Shown piece after piece: positions 24,118 through 35,822 of a stretch of 64,000 bases of DNA (the first letter of the stretch is position 1; each line of letters begins with the position of its first letter). Both the position numbers and the translations under genes were made by a program. The DNA is taken from positions 206,584,001-206,648,000 of the forward strand of contig JBITNC010000001.1 in the NCBI GenBank assembly GCA_050084985.1, in the 5' to 3' direction. Below the pieces are notes generated by a model that was not told where the DNA came from, ran no database searches, and saw only the letters and a program-made list of their open reading frames with translations. This stretch comes from Nageia nagi. Lineage: Eukaryota; Pinophyta.

Positions 24118-25010
24118 ATGGGTAAGCTCCTTGAGGAACCTTTGCAAAATGAGTTAATTCAATCTTTTCATGATTATTCCAAATTTTTTGCATGGCCATA
24201 TAAATATATGCCTAGATTAGATGAAAATTTTATGGTACATAACTTGGTTGTTGAGAAAGGAGCAATTTGTATAAAGTAAAAATTGAGAAAGATACCTTTT
24301 CAAGTTTCTTTACTAGTTAAGAAGGAAATTGAGAAACTATTGGAGGTTGGCCTCATTAGGCCCATTGATTATTCAAAATGGATGGCCAATGTAGTCTTGG
24401 TGAAAAATCCTATAGGTAAAATTAGATTATGTACTAATTTTAGAGATCTCAATAAAGCATGTTTGAAACATGATTTCCCACTACCCAACATAGATATGAT
24501 CATTGACAATTTGGTAGGTTATGAGATGTTATCATTTATGGATGGATTATTAGGATATAATCAAATCAAAATAAAGGAAAGTGATTAGCATAAAATAGCC
24601 TTTAGAACTCCTTCAGGCAACTTTTGCTACAAGGTAATGCCATTTGGCCTTAAGAATGTAGGGACACATATCAAAGAGCAATGATAGCCATGTTCCATGA
24701 CTTCATTCATAAAATAGTAGAGGTATATGTAGATTATATCTTGATAAAATCAAAGAATAAAGAAGACCATTTCAAGGATGTAAAAATAACATTTTAAAGG
24801 ATGAAGTAGTACAAGTTAAGAATCAAGACTCAAAAATGTGTATTCCAAGAAAACTGTTAGGGCACATTATCTCTAGGAGGGGAGTTGAGGTGGATCCAAA
24901 GAAGATTAAGGCCATCATAGAAATGTATCCTCCTAAAAATCTCAAGTAATTGAGAAGCCTCCAAGGTAAGATTTAATCTATTAGAAGATTCATTTATCAA
25001 TAAATAGATA
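24118..25010 (+). pseudogene. Reverse transcriptase of element D
   Basis: RT with clear Ty3/gypsy blocks: FFAWPYKYMPRLD, EIEKLLEVGLIRPIDYSKW, VVLVKNP, CTNFRDLNKACLKHDFPLP, MLSFMDGLLGYNQIKI, KIAFRTPSGNFCYKVMPFG. The catalytic box is VYVDYILIKSK at 24723-24755, so the YVDD box reads YVDY. The stretch 24283-24585 is open for 101 codons. A frameshift follows near 24660. The FRDLNKAC block is nearly the same as in C, showing the two belong to one lineage. Confidence 0.88.
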
Positions 25011-25021
25011 AGATAGATCCT

Positions 25022-25400
25022 ATGTCTTATTTACTTAAGAAAGAAATTGAGTTTAAATGGGATGTTAAGTGTCAAGAAGCATTTGATAGAATAAAAGAGT
25101 ATTTGCTACATCCACTAATATTAGCTCCATATAGGTATGGAGAACCTCTTTGGCTCTATGTATCAGCTACAGAACATGCATTTGGGGTAATGTTAGCAAA
25201 TAAGAAAAAAATTGGTAAAGAGAGAGCAATCTACTTTATTAGCAAAACATTGAAAGAATATGAAACCAAGTACACACCCATTAAAAAGTTACGTCAATGT
25301 ATAGTGTTTGCTACTGAGAGGTTGAGGCATTATATATGATCAATAGCACAACACATGTGCTTACTTAGGTAAACCCATTAATATATCTAATGTCAAAACC
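25022..25400 (+). pseudogene. RNase H (gypsy type) of element D, catalytic D absent
   Basis: Open from 25022 to 25336. Seen: FKWDVKCQEAFDRIKEYL, then LWLYVSATEHAFGVML at the place where active enzymes have a catalytic D, AIYFISKTLKEYETKYTPI, and CIVFATERLRHYI. The V-S-A-T-E-H version without the acidic residue is typical of Tat elements, which rely on the second RNase H. It may serve only as a linker domain. Confidence 0.8.
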
Positions 25401-25659
25401 ATGCCTTAATGAAAGGTAAGGAAAATGGATCATGCTACTTTAGGAGTTTGATATGAAGTTTATGAAATAAAATTAGTTAAAGGGCAAGTAGTTAAAAAAT
25501 TTGTTGCAAAGTTTCCCATGGAAGATAGTACAAAAATTAGAGAAAAATTTCAAGATGAATGTGCTTTAGTAGAAGCTATAGAATCTATAGAAGAGGACCT
25601 CTTACAACCTTCTTTTAAAGACAACAAGACCATTGATGTTTCTTTTTCAAAGGTTCCAA

Positions 25660-26170
25660 AACTTTAAAAAATGTATTTTTATGGATGATAGTGTATGAGA
25701 GGGTCAAGAGTAGGAATAACATTGATATCACCTCAGAATGATGTTAATACTATGTTGTACAAATAATAATTTGAATGTACTAATAATATGGTAGAATATG
25801 AAGCTCTCATATTAGGATTGAAAGTAGCTATAGAGATTGGTGTTATGCATTTATATATTTATGAATATTCATAGCTGATAGTGAATAGTGTCAATGAGAT
25901 CTACAACATCAAGGATGAGAAACTTATTCCATATAAAGTTCTTATTACAAAAATCCTTGCTTGCTTTGAAGAGTATCAATTAGAAAACACTCCAAGGAAT
26001 AATAATAAGTTGGTAGATGCAATGGCAAGTGCAGATTCACTTATACCAATTGAGATAAAAGGTAGAGAGACTACTTTCACTATCAAGAACTTGGAAACTC
26101 CATCAATTGCTAAGGATGACTTGAAAATGGTTTGTGTTGCTCAAAAGGTTGGTTATGAGGTAAGTGCTTA
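25660..26170 (+). pseudogene. Second RNase H (aRNH) of element D
   Basis: Archaeal-type RNase H. Seen: GITLISPQND, NNMVEYEALILGLKVAIEIG with the catalytic E, YEYSQLIVNSV where the usual GDSQLV D has become E, and NNNKLVDAMASADSLIP with the last D kept. From 25881 to 26168 there is no stop. The first block (usual YFDG) is unreadable. It sits after the ordinary RNase H and before integrase, the usual Tat order. Confidence 0.78.
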
Positions 26171-26289
26171 GTATCAACACATATTCAAATATTTGAAGGA
26201 TAACTTTATTGATGCCACATTTGATAAGAGAGAAGAGATTATATTGAAAAGGCTTGCTATGAAATATGTCATTATTGTGATATACTTTA

Positions 26290-27415
26290 TAAAAGATTAT
26301 TTAATGTTATTCTTTTGAGATGTCTTCATGATGAAGATATTGGAACAACATTAGAACATCCTCATGGAGGGCATGTGCAGGTAATTTCAATGGGAGATCA
26401 ATTTATAAAAAGTTGATTATGATGGGTTATTGGTGGCCCACCATGGAGCATGATTTTTATGAGCATGTTAAGAAGTGTGAGCAATGTCAAAAGTATCCAC
26501 ACTTAGAATTAACACCTACTCAAGAGTTGAACTATGTCACATAAATATGGCCTTTCTCAATGTGGGCTTTGGATTTCATGGGTGTTATCAATCCTCCATC
26601 TAGTGAGGGGCACAAATTTATCTTGGTTGCCATCAAATACTACTCTAAATGGGTTGAGGTAATTCCTTTGAAAATAGCTATACAAAAACATGTTATCAAT
26701 TTAATCAAAAAATATATCATTTGTAGATTTGGCATACCTCAAAGGTTAATGATGGATAATGGTGCAAATTTTATAGGAAAAGATATCAAATAATTTTGTA
26801 AAAAGATGAAGGTTGAATAGAGATTCTTTTTAGTTTAATATCCCCAAGGAAATGGATAATCTAAAGCAATAGACAAAACAATCAAGAAGATATTGGAAAA
26901 AACTATCAAAAAGAATTGTAGGGATTGGCATGATCAATTACCATATGCTCTATGGGCATATAGAATAAGTGAAAGAATAGAAATAGGTGCTACTCCATAC
27001 TATCTTATGTATGGTGATGAAGCAATCATTATTATTGAAATTGAGATCCCTTCTTTGAGAATTACACTCAAAGATATCATGAAGGAACTACAATAATGGG
27101 AAGCAAGGTTAAATCAACTAGAGGCATTAGATGAGAAAATAATAAGTATCTCAAAATATATCAGCAAAGAACAAAGAGTGCCTATGGAAAGAAAATGGTG
27201 CCCAAAGCATTTGAGGTTGGGGATTTGGTTCTCCAAGAGAATGTTTCTAACACTATAGCAAAGGATGAACTTAAAGGAAAGTTTGAGCAAATTGGGTTGG
27301 CCCATACATCATTATAGAGGTTTTTAGTAGAGGTGCATATAGATTATCTACATTGGATGGGGAGGTTCTTAAAAATACCATCAATGATAGGCACCTATAT
27401 AATTATTACATCTAA
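26290..27415 (+). pseudogene. Integrase of element D (E of the triad changed to K)
   Basis: Zinc part: HPHGGH and CEQCQKYPHLEL. Core: WALDFMGVI (D at 26572-26574), MMDNGANFIG (D at 26755-26757), then after 35 codons K at 26863-26865 in the NGQ-S-K-A block, where the catalytic E is expected (G to A). Then DWHDQLPYALWAYR and GATPYYLMYGDEAI. The end reads NDRHLYNYYI followed by TAA at 27413-27415, the natural end of pol. One or two frame changes occur after 27100. Confidence 0.87.
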
Positions 27416-27612
27416 GTGACTTGTGGGTTGCCCCATGCATCTATTTTTGTAAAAATGTTACTACAAGAATAAGCATGTGAATAGATGGCACAAATTAAAA
27501 ATAAAATATCATTTAAATGTTAGAAGAGAAGTGTTACTACTCCATGTTTAGCAAGAAAGGACCACATATGGTCCTATTTCATAGTAAAAATAGTAAAAAT
27601 GAAAATCATCAA

Positions 27613-27909
27613 ATACCCCATGGTGTAGAGTTTCAACTCCTAGATTTTAAATTTGCATGCCCCTTAGCATAGAGTTTTATGTCCCATATCATCATCCTAG
27701 TTTCATGCCCCTTGGTGGACTCTCAACTCCATCCCTTATTACAATATGCCTCTTAGTGTAGAGTTTTAGATCTCATACTCATTGCAATATGCCTCTTGGT
27801 GCAAAGTTTTAGCTCTCATACTCATTGCAATATGCCTCTTAGCAAAGTCTCAGTTCCTAGTTTTATCATTATGCCTCTTGGTAGGAAGTCTAGCTTTCAT
27901 AAGATCAAT
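27613..27909 (+). repeat. ~43-bp tandem array in the 3' region of element D
   Basis: Seven degenerate units begin at 27613, 27657, 27705, 27746, 27789, 27832 and 27871, each starting like atgcctcttgg and going on with a gtctcagctcctag-like part. Steps are 39-48 bases. It lies between pol and the 3' LTR, the place where Tat-type elements are known to grow tandem repeats that can seed satellites. Confidence 0.85.
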
Positions 27910-28314
27910 GGATAGAACCATTAGTGACATGAGATTATTGAGCTTCACATATCAAAATATATCAAAAATATGGGTAATTATCATCGATGACCTCTTGGTA
28001 GATGGCTATAGACCCTAGAACTCTTTCTTTTGTAGGTCATCATTGGAGCTCATGGAGCACATCAACATCAACTAGGGGAAACATGGTGGATTTCATATGA
28101 GGGGGTTTTATTAAATTCATACCTTTTGTCATTATGATTGCTCATATTTCTTATATCTCTATCATATTTTAGTATCAAAATAGACTAATTAGTATTTGTA
28201 TTATGCTTGTTAATACTTGTCAATATTTGATTGCTATGACATCTTGGTTGTACTTTGAATGAAAAATCTCAATGCACCTAGTGATTTTCAATTTTGCATC
28301 CAAAGTAGGGAATA
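27910..28314 (+). other. 3' untranslated region and polypurine tract of element D
   Basis: No gene seen. The last bases before the 3' LTR, ccaaagtagggaata (28300-28314), are purine-rich and at the right place for the plus-strand primer. Confidence 0.6.
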
Positions 28315-29090
28315 TGTTATCATATAAGATTAATTTATGCATTTAAATTAATACATTAGGAAATATGTACTTGCTCTTATACACACCTAGTTCAAGAATA
28401 TTAATGTTATCTTAGATATTGTCAATATATATCATCAACTTACTATATTCTTATTTATGCAGGTACATGCTAACCTAAGGTGTAGGTCATATTATTATCT
28501 ATATTAATATGTATCTAATAGTAATTCCACATCAAGGAGATACATGATCCCATATCTAGTCTTGATGATGGCAATCTTTTAGGTGTCTCTTGATGGTGCC
28601 ATTCAAGGTTGGGTTTGTGTACTTCCTTATCCGAGCATCTTGACGATTATTAGCTTTATATGAGTATCAAACTATGATCATCAAGAGTCTATGTGGAGGC
28701 AAAGAGTTGGTTTGGAATAGACTCAAATCTAATGAGGACCATCAATGCTCCTTTATAAATGAAATAGACCATCAATGCTCCTTTTGAGCATGAAATAGAC
28801 TACTTATAGCCCTCTCTTTGGATCACCTTGCTCAACAACTTTGGGTGCAGACTCTATTAGTTGTTAAAGCTTCATCACTATCTTCCATTCATTGATATTA
28901 GGTACATTCCATGAGGTAGGTATACAAACTCAATCTTGATTGGTGATATCATTCCAATTCCAATTATTCATTATCTTCTATATCATCTTTTCTTGTTATA
29001 AATTGCTATTAGTTAGCCTAGAATTTACAAATATCCTTTGAGACTATAGATATTCTTTTATTTGCATTCTCAAATTTTTATTTGTAAACA
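28315..29090 (+). repeat. 3' LTR of element D
   Basis: 776 bases, starting TGTTATCATATAAGATT and ending TGTAAACA, followed by the target duplicate TAAAC. It is paired with 20706-21471. Confidence 0.9.
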
Positions 29091-29095
29091 TAAAC

Positions 29096-30600
29096 CACCA
29101 TCTAGGGCATAATCATTATCTCCTTATAACTAAGGAGTGTAGATATCAAGATCCCTACTTTACTAAAAATAAAACAATTTTGTTGAAAAGAGATAAGATG
29201 GACTTCAAATATATCATCTTCCTCCATCATAAGATAGGAGACAAAGATATCAATTGCCTCCTCAACTAGCTTATCAACCTCCACCACCAACACCATCATG
29301 TATGTGAAGGTTATTATGAGGTAAGGATGCCTTTAGAATATCAATATGAACCCACTCAAGGATATAAAAAAGTAAACTATCCTATAGAAAAAATATATCC
29401 AAGACATGAAGAATACCTTAGCTATTTGCATAACCAACCAATGGAGAAGGTAACAAAAGAGGATGATGATTTATATAAAAGATTAAAAGAAGTAGAAAAA
29501 AGATTATCTATGTAAGATAAATAAAAAATATCTTATGAGACAATTTGTAATGAACCAATCCATCCTAGTGTTCTAAAAAAATAAATTTTTTATAATTTTG
29601 AAATTCTAAAAATTGAACTATTTAAAGGAAATGAAGATCCTAAAGAACATTTAAGGAAATTCAAATATTCAAGTTATTTGATTTCTAATGATGATGCATT
29701 AATGATACATATCTTTCCTATGACCCTTTCTAGATAAGCAATGGATTAGTACAACAACCTACTAGTACATAGCATCAACTCATACTCTAAGTTAGAAAAT
29801 TTATTTCTAGAATATTTCAAAATCAACATCAAAGATAAGATCTCCATAACTAATATCACAAGATTGCAATAAGTTTTTAGGTGAATCAATTATTGATTTC
29901 ATTAGAAGGTGTAGGGTGATGTTGACAAGTATGCCTTATACTTTATGTTAGGAAGAACTCATTAAGTTATTTAGTGAAACTTGGTTAAGACTTATTGCTA
30001 GTACATTATTTATTCAACAACATAAAACCTTTGAAGAAGTTATCTCTCAAGTGATCATTATTGGAAGAGTTAAAATCCAAGATGGAGAGATAAATACTAA
30101 TAAGTGAGAAAGTTATAACTAAGAATAAAAATCAAATAGAACAAGTAAATAAAAAATTATCAAAAAATAAAGTTTTAGTTGCAAAATATGTGGAACAATT
30201 ATCATCTCAAAATATTGAAAAAGATTTTAAGTCTAGAAGGAAATATACATCTATATTAGAGTCTTTTTATGATATTTTGAGAAAATTATGTGATCATTAA
30301 ATAATTACTTTTCTTAAAATAAGATAAAAAATCCCTAGAAATAAGGAAAGTAGATGGTATGATTTTCATTTCAATCATTAAAAGGATCATAATACAAACA
30401 AATGCTGAACCTTAAAAAATATAGTCCAAGAATTAATTGATGATGGGAAGTTAGAAGTGGATAATCTTATCACAATTTCTAATCAAAATTTAATAATTTA
30501 CCAAAACCCACTTCCATAATATTCAACTAATAGCATCTCATTACATTCAAGTGAAAATCAAGTGATACATAAATGGAGTCAATATGATTCAAATTTCATA
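29096..30600 (+). pseudogene. gag of element C, continuation after D
   Basis: The frame broken by D resumes here. A P/Q-rich part (QLAYQPPPPTPS) is followed, after a frameshift, by YEVRMPLEYQYEPTQG. The capsid block includes LFKGNEDPKEHLRKFKYS, LSRQAMDQYNNL (Q for stops), LENLFLEYFKIN and KTFEEVISQVII. The knuckle appears as YDFHFNH..DHNTNKC, then LKNIVQELIDDGKLEVDN, the Tat-type ending. Frameshifts near 29870 and 30100. Confidence 0.78.
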
Positions 30601-30699
30601 GGAATGATAAGTGTTTCTACAAGATCTCAAAAGATACAAGGAAGAAAAAATGATGTACCAAATAATAAATGAGATAAGATTCACATACAACCCCACATA

Positions 30700-31545
30700 C
30701 CCAAACCACAATGTCCTAAATTCTCTATAAAAGGTGATCTATAATAATAACTTAAAGGTTCTCAAGTAAAGTTATCTTTGTTTTAGTTGTTATAATAGTC
30801 CAAAGATCATAGAGATGTTATGAATCTACTAATACAAACAATTGAAATAGACATTAATAATCCTAAGAGTTTCACAACCTTTCTAGGAAACATTAAGAAA
30901 AGTAAAAAATCCATAATAATTTTTTATGATTATGAAGTAAAATATCCCAAAGGAACACCAGGATCAAATCCACCATTGCATATTATAGATAAGGTTGATG
31001 GAAAAATATTTTAAATAATACTAGTTTATGGAGGACCAACTATTAATATTATTTCAACAACTACATACAAGAATTTAAATATTACTTTTTCACATATTTT
31101 TGCACCATATATTCAAATAAAAGCATTTAATTATGCTTTATGTTCAATTTTAGGGTCAATTTCATTATCTATTATTGTAGGATAAAAAATGGTACAAACA
31201 TTACTACAAGTGATTGAAGAAAATATCACACAATATAATATTCTCCTAGGAAGACCTTAGATCAAGGAAATACAATGTGTACTTTCAACATACCATAATT
31301 ATTTGAAATATATTCATGAAGGAGTAGTTCATTATGTACCTAGAGATGATAATATGTATTCACATTATAACACTACTTATTTGCCTAATGATATAGCTTT
31401 ACCATCCACTCTTTTTTTCATGATACCTATACCAAAGAATGAACCATTAGTAATTAATGTTGATAAAAATGATCATGCTTCTTAAAATATATTAAAAGAG
31501 AAGCAATCTATTAATAAACCTAAATTCATCAAGAAGTTGATAATA
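30700..31545 (+). pseudogene. Aspartic protease of element C
   Basis: 30820-31011 is open and reads TTFLGNIKKSK and HIIDKVDGKIF. The active-site region at about 31018 reads ILVYGGPTINIIS; the usual D before GG is Y. YNILLGRP at about 31240, followed by STYHNYLKYIHEGVVHYVP, matches the conserved block downstream of Tat proteases. Role as in D. Confidence 0.72.
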
Positions 31546-32440
31546 GATTACAACCAAAAATAATACGATACCACAAGAGAGCGAATCTTGGGAAGAAAGA
31601 GCTTGTAAGCTAGATAAGTTAAACAAATCCTCCTCATTAAAGGATTAATCCTAAATAAATATCTCATATCAAAGTAATTATACTAAATATGACACATTAT
31701 TAGATATATATCTAGTGAAAATAAAGTTATCTAGTTTGGGAATAGGGGAGTATGAGATTAATGATATAATATTCAATATTCCTTTTGCCCAAGATATTGG
31801 ATGACCTAATGAATCACCTACTATGATAGAATAATTAGTATCATTGGGAAGCAATCCTAGATATGAATAAGGACCTAGATACATAATTGATATTTATTAT
31901 CAATTACCAAGTGATAAAATAGGTTTGGGATATACAAGAAAGAGTAAAAAAGATCCTGCTATAAAAATAGTTGAGTTGGAATTAGAAAACTTTGAGTATG
32001 AATATTTAATTAAAGACTTTGAATGGATGGCCAATCAAAGTGAAATAAATTCATATATATCAATACATAAATATCAATTTGGTAATATTTTCTCAATGGA
32101 TATGGTATATATTGAAGAAATGTTTGATGAAATTTCAAAAAACTATCTTTTGATTGATTTGAAAGTGATGAGTTTGAATCATCGAGCTTGGTAAGCTCAT
32201 GTAGCTCTCCATCATATTTCATGGTTAACAAAAATACTATAAACTTTTCACTCATTTTGAAGAATCCAATAATAAAAAAATTTAAATATATAAATGTTAT
32301 ATTTCAAGCCTTTGAATCCACTATAAATACAACCTTAATTGAGAAAATTTTTGGTGAAGATGAAGAATATAACATAAATGATAAAAAGTAGATTCCAATG
32401 CCCAACTAATTGGAAGAGGGGTCTCACATGCTAATTGAAG
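31546..32440 (+). pseudogene. Linker between protease and RT of element C
   Basis: A degraded coding stretch. 31925-32191 is open for 89 codons and acidic (EMFDEISKNY). No catalytic motif was recognised. It is probably the N-terminal extension of RT, as the comparable linker in D. Confidence 0.45.
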
Positions 32441-33320
32441 AAACAATTGATGTAGATTTAAGTGATGATCCTAGTAATCCCAAGATTATTCAATTAGGAA
32501 AAACCTTAAATGAAAAATAAAGATAAATATACACATCCATTCTTAAATAAAAACATGAAGTATTTGCATGGTCCTATGTAGATATGCTTGGGCTAGATTC
32601 AAAATTAGTAGTACATAACTTAGGCATATTAAATAAAAGTTACAAAATATGCATCTCACTATAGAATGAATGGTAAAAGAAGAATTAAAAAATCTATTGG
32701 AAGTAAAATTTATCAAACCTATCAATTATTCTAATTGGATATCCAATATGGTTTTGGTTAAAAAACCCAATAGAAAGATTCATGTTTGCATAGATTTTAG
32801 AGATCTCAATAAAGCATGTCTAAAGAATGATTTTCCACTTCTAAGTATTAATAATTTGGTTTATCTTATAGTTGTACATGAAATTCTCTCACTAATGTAC
32901 ATATTTTCTAGATACAATCAGATAAAAATGTCTACAAAATACCAACATAAAAAAACATTCACCACACCCTAGGGAACCTTTTGTTACAAAGTAATGCCCT
33001 TTAGTTTAAAGAATACCAAGGAAATTTATCAAAGATAAATGACATATATATTCCATGAATACATGCATGAAATCATGGATGAATATGTAGATAATTTATT
33101 AGCTAAATCTAAAAATAGAAAACAACATCCAGAAGTGCTTATAAAAATCTTTGATAGGCTATTAGAACATGATAGACTAAATCCAAAGAAATGTGTCTTT
33201 GGAATTAATTCAAGAAATTCACTTAGTTTTATTGTATCAAAAGGAGGAATTAAATTATATCTCAATAAAATAAAATCCATATTAAATATACTTCTACCTT
33301 CAAATATAAAATAATTACAA
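32441..33320 (+). pseudogene. Reverse transcriptase of element C (YVDN)
   Basis: Blocks: ELKNLLEVKFIKPINYSNW, MVLVKKPNRKI, CIDFRDLNKACLKNDFPLL, TFCYKVMPFSLKN, and the catalytic box EYVDNLLAKSK at 33081-33113 with the second D changed to N. Then LNPKKCVFGINS and FIVSKGGI. 32670-32969 and 33039-33311 are open; the catalytic region is shifted relative to the first block. It is very close in wording to RT of D. Confidence 0.85.
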
Positions 33321-33439
33321 AATTTGTAAGGAAAATTACAAGCAATAAGTTGCTTTATATCACAATTATATGATAAATGCAAATCTTTTAATAAATTGTT
33401 AAAAACAAAATTATTTTTCATTGGGGTTAAGAATAATAA

Positions 33440-33950
33440 GTAGCATTTGATAAAATAAAATACTATCTTTAATCACCACCAATGTTAATCCCTCAAAGGG
33501 AAGAAGAACTATTTTTACTTTATTCATCAACCATAGAAACTGCCTTAGGCATCATGCTTGCTCAAAAGAATGAAAATAATGAAGAATAAGCCATATAATA
33601 TCTCAGATGAACTCTAATTGATTATGAGATAAGATATGTGTACATGGGAAAGCTATGTTTAGCAATAGTTTTTACAACAAATAAACTCAAGAATTATATG
33701 CTTAACCATATGACTTATATAATTGCTAAAGTAGATCCATTGAAATATATGATGAATAAAACTTCTCAAAATACAAGAAAATCCAAGTGGATCATGCACT
33801 TAATAGAATTTGATTTACAATTCATAAGTTAAAAACATATAAAAGGTTAGGTTATAGCTGATTATCTTTTAGAAGCACCATTGCAAGATGATAAACCTCT
33901 TGTAATTGATCTACCAGATGAACATGTCTTCCAACTAGATAAAATGGAAA
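33440..33950 (+). pseudogene. RNase H (gypsy type) of element C
   Basis: Read: ELFLLYSSTIETALGIMLAQ (no catalytic D, as in D), then LAIVFTTNKLKNYMLNH, and KSKWIMHLIEFDLQFIS. This is the Tat-type inactive RNase H, followed in the same frame by the second RNase H. Confidence 0.75.
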
Positions 33951-34480
33951 CTCTTGTTGATCCTAAAGAAGAACGGGATATGATAATTTACTTTGATAGC
34001 CCTTGATGTAAATAAAGTAGTGGTTCTAATGTTGTATTTATTACACTATAAGGGGTACCCATACCATATTCTTTTAAATTAACTTTTCCATGCATAAATA
34101 ATAATACTAAATACGAAGCCTTAATACTAGCTATGAAGATCATTATAAAATTAAAAATAATGAAAGTAAAGTTCCTAGATAATTCTTTGTTAGTATAAAA
34201 TAAAGTTAAAGGATTTTTTCAATGTAAAAAACCATTACTTGAAAAATATTAAATACTACTAGATACGATTCTATAATCATTCAAAAAATATGAGATAGAA
34301 ATGGTGCCTAGATCAAATAATAGGTTTGTTGATGCCATGGCATCAATTGGATCCTTGACACCACAAGATGCTCATCGATGTACCATTCATATTGAAGTAA
34401 TTCAAATTACCAAATCTTACTTGAATGCACATGATGAATCACATGAAGTCTTGGATATTACCATATAAGACAAAAACTTA
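33951..34480 (+). pseudogene. Second RNase H (aRNH) of element C
   Basis: IIYFDSP keeps the first catalytic D. IPYSFKLTFPCINNNTKYEA shows K where the catalytic E is expected (G to A). VKFLDNSLLV keeps the second D, and NNRFVDAMASIGSL the last. TAG stops occur at glutamine positions. It comes after the ordinary RNase H and before integrase, as in D. Confidence 0.8.
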
Positions 34481-34499
34481 TGACATATTCAATTGGTCA

Positions 34500-35725
34500 A
34501 ATTCTCGAGAGATTGAGTCTTACCTCATGGTTTAACCAAATCAACTAAAAAGGCATTCAAATTAAAATCTTCTTGTTATTTCATGCTAGGATATGTGTTA
34601 CATAATAGGGGTTAGATATCTAGAATGGGAAAACTCACAAATCATAATCTCATATGCACAAGATGGAATATGTGGAGGACACTTTAGCATTCTAACCATT
34701 ACGAAAATATTAATGCACATGAGACACTATTGGCCTATAATGGAATGTTAATGTATTGAATATATCAATAAATATTTTAAATATCAACAACATGCCAATC
34801 TATATATTCAACCATAACAAGCCTTACAACCAATGCAATCATTATGGCCATTCTCAAGATAGGAATTGGACCTTATATGTCAAATATTGCCCACTTCATC
34901 AAGTGGTTATAAATTTATAATTACAACTTCAAAATATTTTACACAATTGGCTGAGGCTATCCCTATGATTTCCACCAAAGGTCCTAAAATAGTAGAATTA
35001 ATAAAACATCACATAATATATCATTTTGGGATTCCAGCTTAGATTGTAACAAATAATGAATTTTTTTTCAAAAAGGAGGAGGTATTAGCTTTATGTAAAG
35101 GATACCACATCAAAATTAGTTTTTCAATGCCTTACTTCCTCAAGGGAATGGCCAATATGAAGCTATGGACAAAATTATTAGAAGTATTTTGCTAAAAAAT
35201 AGTTAATAATTGCCATAGAGATTGGCATGCAAGGATCCCACATGTTTTATTGGCATATCATACTAGCATTAGAACTCCTACTAGGGAAACTCCATTTTCT
35301 TTATTTTATGAGGTAGAAGAAGAAATACCATTTGAAATTGAAATTCCTTGTTTACACATCACATTACAAGATCATATAACATATGAAGCAACCTATCAAA
35401 CTAGTTTAGATCAATTATTATTATTAGATGAAAGATGAATTCATACACTAGAACATATGCATACTTATCAAAATTGTATCAAGAAAGCTTTTGATAAAAA
35501 AAACTAAAATTATTGAATTTAATAGATGAGATTTAATGCTTAAAGAAAAAAACAAAATCCTCACAAATGGAATGACAACTTCATGATAAGTTTGTCCCTA
35601 ATTGGTTAAGACCATATATCATTAAGAAAAAAATTGGGTTAGAAGCCTACCAATTAGTCAATATGAAAGGAAGTGATGGGCATGAACCCATAAAAATAAT
35701 GAATCTTCATCCTTTTTATAGATAA
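34500..35725 (+). pseudogene. Integrase of element C (second D changed to N)
   Basis: Core: ELDLICQILPTSSSGYKFII (D at 34869-34871), TSKYFTQLAEAIP, then IVTNNEFFF where the catalytic D is N at 35052-35054, 60 codons after the first. PQGNGQYEAMDK carries the E in another frame. DWHARIPHVLLAYHTSI and TPFSLFYEVEEEIPFEIEIP follow. The C-terminus near 35700 reads NLHPFYR. Confidence 0.8.
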
Positions 35726-35822
35726 AAATATTTTTTATCAATTTGTACATATTGTAAATATAGTTAAATTAAGTAAATATTATGCAAAAAACTCATATAT
35801 ATGCATAAATTGGATAAAGATG

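Larger units (their letters stand above)
20701..29095 (+). mobile_element. Element D: complete Tat-type Ty3/gypsy inside gag of C
   Basis: 8.4 kb with a perfect target duplication TAAAC (20701-20705 and 29091-29095). LTRs are 20706-21471 and 28315-29090. Internal order: gag and protease in one frame, RT, RNase H, second RNase H, integrase with a natural stop at 27413-27415, a ~43-bp tandem array, polypurine tract. It is the cleanest element here and shows the standard Tat order RT, RNase H, aRNH, integrase. It must be younger than C. Confidence 0.92.

Noticed and set aside
27613-27909. CRISPR-like array
   Set aside because: Units abut with no unique spacers, vary in length, and lie inside a plant retrotransposon.
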